Shown here: in pieces, positions 1 through 6,004 of the stretch
Position numbering within the stretch: the stretch's first letter is position 1
How the letters are laid out: each line of letters begins with the position of its first letter
Assembly (NCBI GenBank): GCA_016285615.1
Contig: JAEERB010000121.1
Location: forward strand, 1 to 7,192
DNA: 7,192 nt
From: Bacteroidales bacterium
GTDB taxonomy: Bacteria; Bacteroidota; Bacteroidia; Bacteroidales; WCHB1-69
Direction of reading: 5' to 3'
Notes under the pieces: generated by a model
Databases searched by the model: none
What the model was told of the DNA's origin: nothing
The model's input: only the letters and a program-made list of their open reading frames with translations
Made by a program: the position numbers and the translations under genes

Positions 1-6
1 AACCTG

Positions 7-393
7 TTACCAATTCGGGGGTAGTATGATGTTCTCCACATGGTGAGCCTTCTCGAAGAGCGGGGAGATCTCATCATCCGTGAATCCAGCAATGCCGCAG
101 CCGATGCGGGTGACGAGAAAATGCATTTCGGGATGTTCCTCGGCAAAGATGATGAATTCATCTACGTAGGGTTGGATGAGGTTCACGCCGCCATGCATAG
201 TGGGTATGGCGTAACTTTTGCCTTGCAAACCCACGCCTTGTCCCCAGATGGCACCGAATTGATTGAGGGCAATACGGGCGGCGCCACCGCCATGCATGCC
301 AGCCAAGTTGCTGCCGAAAACAAAAATCTCATTGTCGGCCAACGTTTTTACAAATTGTGGCGTAATGCGGTTTTGATAATCTTCAGTTTTCAT
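7..393 (-). CDS. Macro-domain-like small protein (A1S_2505-like family)
   Basis: A complete 128-residue protein whose TAA stop lies at 7-9, just inside the window edge. Visible motifs are FGSNLAGMHGGGAA (residues 26-39), a glycine-rich loop; GKSYAIPT (58-65); and TRIGCGIAGF (95-104), followed by a short ending NIILPPNW. This arrangement (FGSNLxGxHGxGAA, SYAIPT, TRIGCGxAG) is what I recall for a widespread small family of bacteria and phages related to macro domains, which bind ADP-ribose or similar nucleotides. The length fits that family, so it looks intact. There is no signal peptide or membrane segment, so it should be cytosolic. It stands alone, divergent from the symporter gene, with its own promoter candidate about 23 bp upstream. 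The ATG at 391-393 is preceded by AAGAAG, which could act as a weak ribosome site. Ligand binding or ADP-ribosyl hydrolysis is inferred from the fold only; the real substrate is unknown. Confidence 0.85.
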   Translation of the reverse strand: MKTEDYQNRITPQFVKTLADNEIFVFGSNLAGMHGGGAARIALNQFGAIWGQGVGLQGKSYAIPTMHGGVNLIQPYVDEFIIFAEEHPEMHFLVTRIGCGIAGFTDDEISPLFEKAHHVENIILPPNW

Positions 394-415
394 CTTCTTA
401 TGAATATTTAGGTAG

Positions 416-423
416 CAAAGTTA
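416..423 (-). promoter_or_regulatory. Candidate Bacteroidota -7 promoter element for the macro-like gene
   Basis: Read on the minus strand, TAACTTTG matches the Bacteroidota sigma-ABfr -7 consensus TAnnTTTG exactly. It lies about 23 bp upstream of the ATG of the minus-strand gene, leaving a short leader. The -33 region, about 20 bp further upstream (near 443-448), reads only TTTTA rather than TTTG, so that half is weak. Confidence 0.5.
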
Positions 424-452
424 ATGAATTTTTAGTTTGAGTTTAAAATAAC

Positions 453-484
453 CTTGTGTATTTGAAAGCAAAATCGTAATTTTG
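453..484 (+). promoter_or_regulatory. Candidate Bacteroidota promoter for the symporter gene
   Basis: TAATTTTG at 477-484 matches the -7 consensus TAnnTTTG exactly. CTTG at 453-456 can serve as the -33 element, with a 20-bp gap, which is a normal spacing for the Bacteroidota primary sigma factor. Transcription would start near 490, giving a leader of about 90 nt that contains the heptad repeat tract. No other match to the -7 consensus was noticed between here and the ATG. Confidence 0.6.
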
Positions 485-535
485 TACTCTATAACTACAT
501 AACACTTTTTATACTTCTTAAATTAATAATACTAT

Positions 536-577
536 TCACTTCTCACTTTTAACTTTCAATTTTCAATTTTCAATTTA
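536..577 (+). repeat. Heptad (7-bp period) tract in the symporter leader
   Basis: Six 7-bp units in perfect register end 3 bases before the ATG at 581. Unit types are TCACTTC, TCACTTT, TAACTTT, CAATTTT (twice) and CAATTTA. The sense strand has no G at all across these 42 bases. The three units nearest the start codon are almost identical and the outer ones drift, as expected for a tandem array that grew by slippage and then diverged. There is no Shine-Dalgarno site, so this unstructured A/T/C-only tract is what the ribosome would meet just before the start codon. Confidence 0.85.
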
Positions 578-580
578 ACA

Positions 581-2095
581 ATGTCCCTTTCTATCGAACA
601 GATCACTTCTACCGTTTCAGGATGGGTGTGGAGTCCGCCATTGGTGGGGCTTTGTTTGTTGGCAGCGCTCTATTTTTCCTTCCGCACGCGCTTCGTGCAG
701 ATCCGTCGCTTTGGAGAGATGTTGCGCCTGCTGCTGCCTAAGAGTCACCGTGGCAAAACAGGCATCTCTTCGTTTCAGGCTTTCGCCATTGCTTTGTCAG
801 GGCGTGTGGGCACGGGCAATATTGTCGGTGTGGCTACGGCTATCGGCTATGGCGGTCCTGGCGCCATCGTCTGGATGTGGATTATTGCCTTCTTTGGTGC
901 AGGCTCGGCATTTGTGGAAGCCACGTTAGCACAGATATATAAAGAACATCACTTGGGACAATATCGTGGCGGCCCTTCATATTATATCGAGAAGGGGTTG
1001 AAATGCAAATGGTTAGCTATTCTTTTCGCCGTTTGTTCGCTTGTGGCTTGTGGACTGCTCTTGCCGCCGGTGCAAAGTAATGGCATTGCTATCGCCTTTG
1101 CTAATACACTACATATCAGTCCCATGTATGTCGGAATTGTCATTGCTGTGGTGCTGGGATTGGTCATCATTGGTGGCGTTACACGTATTGCCCAAGTGGC
1201 GCAGTTTGTGGCTCCAATTATGGCTGTTGTCTATGTGTTGTTATCTATTATTGTGCTCATCTGCAACGCTCCCGCCATCCCCACCGTGTTGAAGGAGATG
1301 ATACAGGGCGCTATGGGGGTTCACGAACTGTTTGGCGGCATCATCGGCAGCACCATCGCTTGGGGCGTGAAACGTGGCATCTATTCCAACGAAGCTGGTC
1401 AAGGGACTGGCCCCATTGTGGCAGCCGCCGCCAAGGTGTCGCATCCTGTCAAACAAGGACTTGTGCAGGCTTTTTCGGTCTATGTTGACACACTGCTCGT
1501 CTGCACCGCCACCGCCGTGATGATTCTGGCTACCAAAACCTACAATGTGATGGATGCCGCCACGGGCGAGATGTTGTACACTTCCGCCTACGGATTGGGA
1601 GCCCCGGATGTGTCGTACACTTCGGCCGCTCTCGGCACGCTGCTGGGCACCTCCGTCGCCAATATTGTGGTGGCCGTGGCGTTGACTTTCTTCGCTTTTA
1701 CCACCATTATGGCTTATTATTATTACGCCGAAACAAGTATTGTCTATCTCTTTGGCAAAGGCAGGAAAGAGCACATCGTCATTTGGATTCTGCGCATATG
1801 CGTGTTGGTGGCAGTGCTCTACGGCTCGATCAAAGAGGCCAAGGCCGCTTGGGATTTGGGCGATATTGGAGTAGGGGCGATGGCATGGATAAACCTGATA
1901 GCCATATTGTTACTAAGTCCGAAGGCCCTCAAGGCACTTCGTTCGTACGAAAAGCAGCAGAAGGAAGGTAAAGAGCCCGTTTTCAATCCCGAAGAGTTGG
2001 GTATTGCAAATGCAGATTTTTGGAAAGATGACGCTGTCGCCACTTCCACGACTGATAATGCGGATGAGAATCCGTTAGGAAGCGACTTATTGTAA
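581..2095 (+). CDS. Alanine/glycine:sodium symporter, AGCS family
   Basis: A 504-residue inner-membrane transporter of the alanine or glycine:cation symporter (AGCS) family, which imports small neutral amino acids with sodium. Family marks are GRVGTGNIVGVA (74-85) followed by GYGGPGAIVWMW (89-100), and YSNEAGQGTGPI (268-279), the conserved SNEAG signature next to the substrate site. About ten hydrophobic segments are spread over residues 15-450, and the C-terminal ~55 residues are hydrophilic and cytosolic. Length is typical or slightly long because of that tail. The ATG at 581 directly follows the heptad tract, and no better start is in frame upstream. It is monocistronic: the neighbour on the left diverges and the one on the right converges, with the TAA at 2093-2095 overlapping the end of the nucleosidase gene. 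Whether alanine, glycine or D-alanine is the main substrate cannot be read from sequence. Confidence 0.95.
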   Translation: MSLSIEQITSTVSGWVWSPPLVGLCLLAALYFSFRTRFVQIRRFGEMLRLLLPKSHRGKTGISSFQAFAIALSGRVGTGNIVGVATAIGYGGPGAIVWMWIIAFFGAGSAFVEATLAQIYKEHHLGQYRGGPSYYIEKGLKCKWLAILFAVCSLVACGLLLPPVQSNGIAIAFANTLHISPMYVGIVIAVVLGLVIIGGVTRIAQVAQFVAPIMAVVYVLLSIIVLICNAPAIPTVLKEMIQGAMGVHELFGGIIGSTIAWGVKRGIYSNEAGQGTGPIVAAAAKVSHPVKQGLVQAFSVYVDTLLVCTATAVMILATKTYNVMDAATGEMLYTSAYGLGAPDVSYTSAALGTLLGTSVANIVVAVALTFFAFTTIMAYYYYAETSIVYLFGKGRKEHIVIWILRICVLVAVLYGSIKEAKAAWDLGDIGVGAMAWINLIAILLLSPKALKALRSYEKQQKEGKEPVFNPEELGIANADFWKDDAVATSTTDNADENPLGSDLL

Positions 2096-2671
2096 GAATT
2101 CTATTTCTTCGGTCTGTTTAAGCTCATCGAGAATGAGTTGTACATGTGCTGCCAAGGCGAGCGAGAGCGTGTGTACGCGCATTTTCCACTCCTCAATGTC
2201 CACATCCAGGTTGTCGGAGACAATCTTGTACGAGATAAAAGGAATGCCGTAAGTTTGGGCAATTGTGAAGACCGCCGAAGATTCCATGTCGAAGCAGTCG
2301 GCTTTCTGTTTTACCGTCTCCAAATATTTTTCTGTAAAGACTTCTGGCGATACGAAACTGTCGGAAGAGTATAGGGTGGCAGTTTCTATATTCTTGTCGA
2401 TGTGCAGGTTGAAATAAGAAGGCAACATCCTTTTTTCATTGAAGGGTTCGCCTGCTGAGAAGATCTCGCGGATGCTCAGAATCGTGCCCACGGGCTTGTC
2501 GTGAGAGCCTACCGTGCCTATATTGAGGATGGTAAACTGCTCATCCTTATGGCGTTCGATAAATTCGATGATGCTACGCGTGGCATTTTCGCGACCGATA
2601 CCTGTATTGTTTGTCAAATTAGCTAAGGGACCAGCTTCTTCGGGAACAGCGGAAAAAAGGGCTATCTTCAT
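2087..2671 (-). CDS. MTA/SAH nucleosidase-like protein (purine/uridine phosphorylase superfamily), shortened form
   Basis: A 194-residue cytosolic protein resembling 5'-methylthioadenosine/S-adenosylhomocysteine nucleosidase, which splits adenine from the spent products of S-adenosylmethionine reactions. Aligned by eye with the E. coli enzyme, it keeps the equivalents of three key residues: Glu12 in SAVPEEAG, Glu130 in CFDMESSA (the MxE ribose-binding pair) and Asp153 in VSDN, the proton donor to the purine. NTGIGRENA (21-30) corresponds to the KSGIGKVAA loop, and NIGTVGS (50-56) to the NTGSAGG strand. It is about 35 residues shorter than the usual ~230, mostly because the stretch between the first strand and the GIG loop is almost absent. 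It may therefore be a specialised nucleosidase rather than the standard enzyme. It is last in the minus-strand run, 14 bp after the acyltransferase, with no clear ribosome site (AAACATTC before ATG). Futalosine hydrolase or another nucleosidase is an alternative. Confidence 0.8.
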   Translation of the reverse strand: MKIALFSAVPEEAGPLANLTNNTGIGRENATRSIIEFIERHKDEQFTILNIGTVGSHDKPVGTILSIREIFSAGEPFNEKRMLPSYFNLHIDKNIETATLYSSDSFVSPEVFTEKYLETVKQKADCFDMESSAVFTIAQTYGIPFISYKIVSDNLDVDIEEWKMRVHTLSLALAAHVQLILDELKQTEEIEFLQ

Positions 2672-2685
2672 GAATGTTTAGATTT

Positions 2686-3810
2686 TTAAATGGATAGTAT
2701 ATTATTAACAGGATGGGCGTAAATGCCTAAAAATAAATTCTTTAATTCTTCTTTTTCACCAATTAGCGAGCGTATGCCGTTTTGTAGATAGGTTTCAAAA
2801 TCATTTTTTTCGTCAGGAGTGTAAAACTTCGTAAATCTATCTGTGTTATTCAGGAGATCGTAAGCTATGTAGTTGGTTTTCCATAGTTTATAATGCGAGT
2901 AAATCCTGTCGTCAATGATTTTGGCTAATCGGGCAAATTTCTCGTTCTTGTCAAAGGTGTCGCAATATTGCAACTCTTCAGTCGTAATGGTTGGGGTGAC
3001 AACGACGCTGATGCCGCCCTTGGCTTGTTTGATGCCTTTGATAATGCTATTCAGGTCTTCGCCAGGTTCTTTTATATATCTTTGATATTGAGAAATATAT
3101 AATTCCTGAGTCTTAAGGAAGTCGCATGGCTCGTATTCGTAAGAAGTGGCAACAGGCGTGATGTTCAGTTCTCCCAAATTGTTGACGAATGGGGCGCTGC
3201 TGCTGATCGAAAACATCTTCAATACGGCAATGGCTGTGCGGTCGTTGCCGTCCTTGGTACGGCCGTTGCGTTGGGCAATCCATACCGATTGTTTCTTCTC
3301 CAGCAGAGCATAGCGCATATAAGAAGATACTTCCAGCGAGTTACGGTAGAAGTCGTGAACGGAACCGCCGCGTACAATGCGGAACATCTTGTTCATTTTG
3401 CCAATGTCAATAACAAGACTCCCTTGCATAAGATTGTCGCCGAAGGTTATTTCACTGGTGTCCATGTTATGATGGTCCAATAGTACTTGCAAAAGGGCGG
3501 CATCCAGCAATATGTCGCGGTGGTTGGCCACGAACATATAGTTGCGATTTTTGTCCAGTTGCTCGAAACCGTCACTATCCAGTCCGCTGCTCGTTTGGGC
3601 AATGATACTGTTGATGGCATGCAACATGTATTTCTGCTGGAACTCTTTGACAGTTTTGAGCTTAAGAAAGTTCTGCCGGATTTTTGCCGGATTCTGAAGC
3701 GGGAAAAGATAGTGGACTATATTGTCGAAAAACGGATTGTCGGCCACTCGGGCAGCGGCTGCAGGTATCTCGTCATCGTTATAGGGTCTGGTATTCTCAA
3801 ATGGTGCCAT
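2686..3810 (-). CDS. Glycerol-phosphate-type acyltransferase (PlsC/PlsB-like superfamily)
   Basis: A 374-residue protein with an acyltransferase core inside longer N- and C-terminal arms. It should move an acyl group from a thioester donor to a hydroxyl or phosphate-lipid acceptor, as in phospholipid synthesis. Motif I is ANHRDILLD (95-103), motif II is near FGDNLM (123-128) with MFRIVRGGS (142-150), motif III is WIAQRNGRTKDGND (177-190), and motif IV is ITPVATSYEYEPCD (217-230). I recall the same motif set, with NHRD...LD, GDNL, IAQR-GR-KD-ND and SYEYDPCD, in Bacteroidales proteins annotated as 1-acylglycerol-3-phosphate acyltransferases. Two points are odd: the His-Asp spacing is five residues (H97 to D103) instead of four, and the Glu usual in motif III is replaced by Asn182. 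No membrane segment is obvious, so it may bind the membrane only at its surface. It starts one base after the ligase stop (TAATATG), implying translational coupling. Acceptor and donor are unknown. Confidence 0.85.
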   Translation of the reverse strand: MAPFENTRPYNDDEIPAAAARVADNPFFDNIVHYLFPLQNPAKIRQNFLKLKTVKEFQQKYMLHAINSIIAQTSSGLDSDGFEQLDKNRNYMFVANHRDILLDAALLQVLLDHHNMDTSEITFGDNLMQGSLVIDIGKMNKMFRIVRGGSVHDFYRNSLEVSSYMRYALLEKKQSVWIAQRNGRTKDGNDRTAIAVLKMFSISSSAPFVNNLGELNITPVATSYEYEPCDFLKTQELYISQYQRYIKEPGEDLNSIIKGIKQAKGGISVVVTPTITTEELQYCDTFDKNEKFARLAKIIDDRIYSHYKLWKTNYIAYDLLNNTDRFTKFYTPDEKNDFETYLQNGIRSLIGEKEELKNLFLGIYAHPVNNILSI

Positions 3811-3811
3811 A

Positions 3812-5113
3812 TTAGTGCTTTTTGCGTAAGTCGAAGAAAGTGACCGGCTTGCGGCTCATAGCAGGAAAGTTCTTCTTGCGTACATTCTCGATGGTGTCGA
3901 TGATGATGTCGGGGGCTACGCGAATTTTGGCGCGGAAGCGGTCCTTCAAATCTTTGGTGACATCAAAGTCTGTATCTTCTTTTACACCCACGGTAATGCT
4001 AACTTCATCGGTTTCGGTGGTTTCGTTGCTGCTGAGTGTAATGTAGTAATTCTCAATATAATGCGTATTGTTGAGTACATCGGAGATGGCAGGCGGGTAA
4101 AGGGTGGTGCCTTTGTACTTGATCATGTGGTTCTTGCGTCCAACAATCGGGCTGATACGGAAGGAGTGGCGACCGCATCGGCAAGGCTCAGTGTGGATGC
4201 TGGCCATATCGCCCGTGCGGAAACGCAACAGCGGCATGCCTTCCACGCCTAAGGTGGTGATGACTACCTCTCCAACTTCGCCTTCGGAAACAGGCTTGTC
4301 ATCTTCGCCAATAATCTCAACGATAATAAGTTCGGGATGATGGTGCCCGCCGCAAGCATACTGGCATTCGGGGAAAGTGGTGCTCATCTCGGTGGAAGAG
4401 TAGGTGGCATATAATTCCACATCCCATTTGTCCTTAATCTGCTGTCCCAGTGCATTCAGGTTGAAATTCTGGTCGCGCAGCCCTTCGCCAATGCCTATGA
4501 TGCGCTTGATGCTTGATTTTTTGTAGTCAATATTATGATTTTCAGCGTATTCTATCAATTTTAAGATGAATGATGGAATGCACATCACGGTGTCAGGTTG
4601 TATGCGCTGAATCGTATCCCACTGTAGTTCGGGGATGCCATTGCCAACGCGGATGACGCCTACGCCCAATTTGCGCAATCCCAAAAAGTAGGCCAACCCG
4701 GCCATAAAGCGTTTGTCCATGGTGGTCATCAACTGCAGCACATTGCCCGGCTTCAGTCCAGCGCAGGCAAACGACAGCGCTTCGTTGTACGCGAGTCTTT
4801 CCAGGTCGGCGTCGGTGCATGCAAACGTGACGGGGTCTCCGAGTGTGCCTGACGTAGTGATATAGTCAATCACTTTTTCACGGGGTACGCATAGGAACTC
4901 CATGTTGTGCAGTTGCAAATCCTTCTTTTCGGTGAAAGGTATCTGCTGTAAATCTTCTAATGTCTTGATAGAGGATATGTTGATGTGATTTTCAGCAAAA
5001 AGTCTCTGATAATAAGGCGAATGGTCGTGCAAATAGCTCAGCATCTGCCGTAAACGCTCTTCTTGGTACTTTTTGATGACCTCTTTGGGCTGAAATTCAA
5101 TTTCCGATATCAT
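3812..5113 (-). CDS. Phenylacetate-CoA ligase-like acid:CoA ligase (PaaK / coenzyme F390 synthetase family)
   Basis: A 433-residue cytosolic adenylating enzyme. The family activates a carboxylic acid with ATP to an acyl-AMP and then to a CoA thioester. Visible motifs are the phosphate-binding TTSGTLGDP (86-94), the YSSTE adenine-site motif (238-242), GEVGEVVITTL (278-288), LLRFRTGD (295-302) with the ribose-binding Asp302, and the C-terminal MSRKPVTFFDLR (419-430), where Lys422 is a candidate for the catalytic lysine of the swinging domain. A Cys/His group, ECQYACGGHHH (249-259) and CRCGRH (311-316), may bind metal, as proposed for some F390-synthetase-like members. Length matches the family. 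The ATG at 5111-5113 was chosen because the heptad tract ends 4 bases before it; CGGAAG just upstream gives a weak ribosome site. It is coupled to the acyltransferase downstream. Phenylacetate is only the family namesake; an aryl or fatty acid substrate is equally possible. Confidence 0.88.
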   Translation of the reverse strand: MISEIEFQPKEVIKKYQEERLRQMLSYLHDHSPYYQRLFAENHINISSIKTLEDLQQIPFTEKKDLQLHNMEFLCVPREKVIDYITTSGTLGDPVTFACTDADLERLAYNEALSFACAGLKPGNVLQLMTTMDKRFMAGLAYFLGLRKLGVGVIRVGNGIPELQWDTIQRIQPDTVMCIPSFILKLIEYAENHNIDYKKSSIKRIIGIGEGLRDQNFNLNALGQQIKDKWDVELYATYSSTEMSTTFPECQYACGGHHHPELIIVEIIGEDDKPVSEGEVGEVVITTLGVEGMPLLRFRTGDMASIHTEPCRCGRHSFRISPIVGRKNHMIKYKGTTLYPPAISDVLNNTHYIENYYITLSSNETTETDEVSITVGVKEDTDFDVTKDLKDRFRAKIRVAPDIIIDTIENVRKKNFPAMSRKPVTFFDLRKKH

Positions 5114-5117
5114 GCTT

Positions 5118-5159
5118 CCGAATTATCAATTATTAATTGTAAATTATTAATTGTTAATT
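5118..5159 (-). repeat. Heptad (7-bp period) tract between esterase and ligase
   Basis: Read on the minus strand, six 7-bp units in register all begin with AATT. Unit types are AATTAAC, AATTAAT (twice), AATTTAC, AATTGAT and AATTCGG. The tract ends 4 bases before the ligase ATG. Its upstream part is coding: the last codons and the TAA stop (5147-5149) of the esterase fall within it, giving the C-terminal residues INN. The non-coding gap between the two genes (33 bp) is almost wholly made of this tract. Confidence 0.85.
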
Positions 5160-6004
5160 GTTTTCACCCACTTAATAAACTCATATTTCCACTGTCCAGC
5201 TTCGGGAGCTATGGTTTCGCTAAGGCCGTAGCCGTGACCGCCGGTGTTGTAAAGCATAAAGCGATGTTTGATGCCCGCTTGGGTTAGCGCTTGATCCAAG
5301 ACCACACTGTTTTGATACATCACCACGGGGTCATCCTTGGCGGTGACCAGAAATACGGGCGGCATATCTTTGGGGATGCTCAACTCCATGGAGAAATGGG
5401 TTTGTTGCCCTTCGTTGTAGTGTCGGGTGAGCAAGTTGCGGCGCGAACGCTGATGTGCAATGCTGTCCTGCATGGAAACGACGGGATAAACGGGTACTAC
5501 AAAGTTGGGTTTCAGCGAGATATTGTCAGCAACGCCCAAATCCTGGATGTAGTTGTCCTTGGCAAAGGCTCCCGTCATGGTCACAAGGTGTCCGCCAGCA
5601 GAAAAGCCCATAGTTCCTACTTTATTAGGGTCGATACCGTACTCAGCGGCATGTTGGCGCACATAGTGGATAGTCATTTGCGCATCTTGAATCATGGCAG
5701 GGTGGTGGTACAACTGTGAGCCTACGCGGTATTTCAGCACAAAGGCGCTGATTCCCTGACTGTTCAGCCATTCGGCCACTTCAAAGCCTTCGGTGGCGAT
5801 GCCCATCGTGTGGCTGTAACTGCCGCCAGGGCACACCACGACGGCCATGCCGGTATTCTTGTCAGCCGGTGCAGGGTAGATGTACAGTTTGCTGGGCATG
5901 CGCTTCATACCGGGCACATCCGCCCACAATTTGAGCGGCTTCGGTTGCGCCAGCACCGCCGCAATGAATAGCAGGAAGAGGGAAGTAGTGAGTAGTCGCT
6001 TCAT
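5147..6004 (-). CDS. Secreted alpha/beta-hydrolase, esterase (BD-FAE / acetyl-esterase type)
   Basis: A 285-residue exported serine hydrolase. A signal peptide (1-19, MKRLL then a hydrophobic run, cut at VLA|Q) sends it to the periplasm or beyond. Catalytic features are the oxyanion-hole motif VVCPGGSYSH (56-65), the nucleophile elbow GFSAGG (133-138, Ser135), the acid at Asp224 or Asp225 in TAKDDPVV, and His257 in TGGHGYG. The order and spacing fit the esterase/lipase group that includes bacterial feruloyl and acetyl-xylan esterases (BD-FAE), often used by Bacteroidota to remove acyl groups from plant or host glycans. No polysaccharide-utilisation genes (SusC/SusD) are beside it, so a glycan substrate is not supported by context. 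Its ATG overlaps the stop of the preceding secreted protein by one base (TAATG), implying coupled translation. Its own 3' end lies in the heptad tract. The enzyme class is secure; the substrate is not. Confidence 0.9.
   Translation of the reverse strand: MKRLLTTSLFLLFIAAVLAQPKPLKLWADVPGMKRMPSKLYIYPAPADKNTGMAVVVCPGGSYSHTMGIATEGFEVAEWLNSQGISAFVLKYRVGSQLYHHPAMIQDAQMTIHYVRQHAAEYGIDPNKVGTMGFSAGGHLVTMTGAFAKDNYIQDLGVADNISLKPNFVVPVYPVVSMQDSIAHQRSRRNLLTRHYNEGQQTHFSMELSIPKDMPPVFLVTAKDDPVVMYQNSVVLDQALTQAGIKHRFMLYNTGGHGYGLSETIAPEAGQWKYEFIKWVKTINN

Noticed and set aside
7..393. Toxin-antitoxin or ADP-ribosylation defence module
   Set aside because: The macro-like protein could suggest it, but there is no partner ADP-ribosyltransferase gene beside it; the divergent neighbour is a transporter.
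40..411. 123-codon plus-strand frame opposite the macro-like gene
   Set aside because: The minus-strand frame has strong family motifs and its own promoter candidate; the plus-strand frame shows no motif and is a shadow.
1241..1774. 177-codon open frame antisense to the symporter
   Set aside because: It lies entirely inside a clear membrane transporter gene; its translation is rich in His/Gly/Gln with no domain, as expected for the complement of a codon-biased transporter gene.
2686..5113. Aryl polyene or flexirubin biosynthesis cluster
   Set aside because: A ligase and an acyltransferase are present, but acyl carrier proteins, ketosynthases and dehydratases are absent from the window.
5291..5719. 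142-codon plus-strand frame opposite the esterase
   Set aside because: The esterase carries signal peptide and full catalytic triad on the other strand; the plus frame has His/Val-rich, motif-free sequence.
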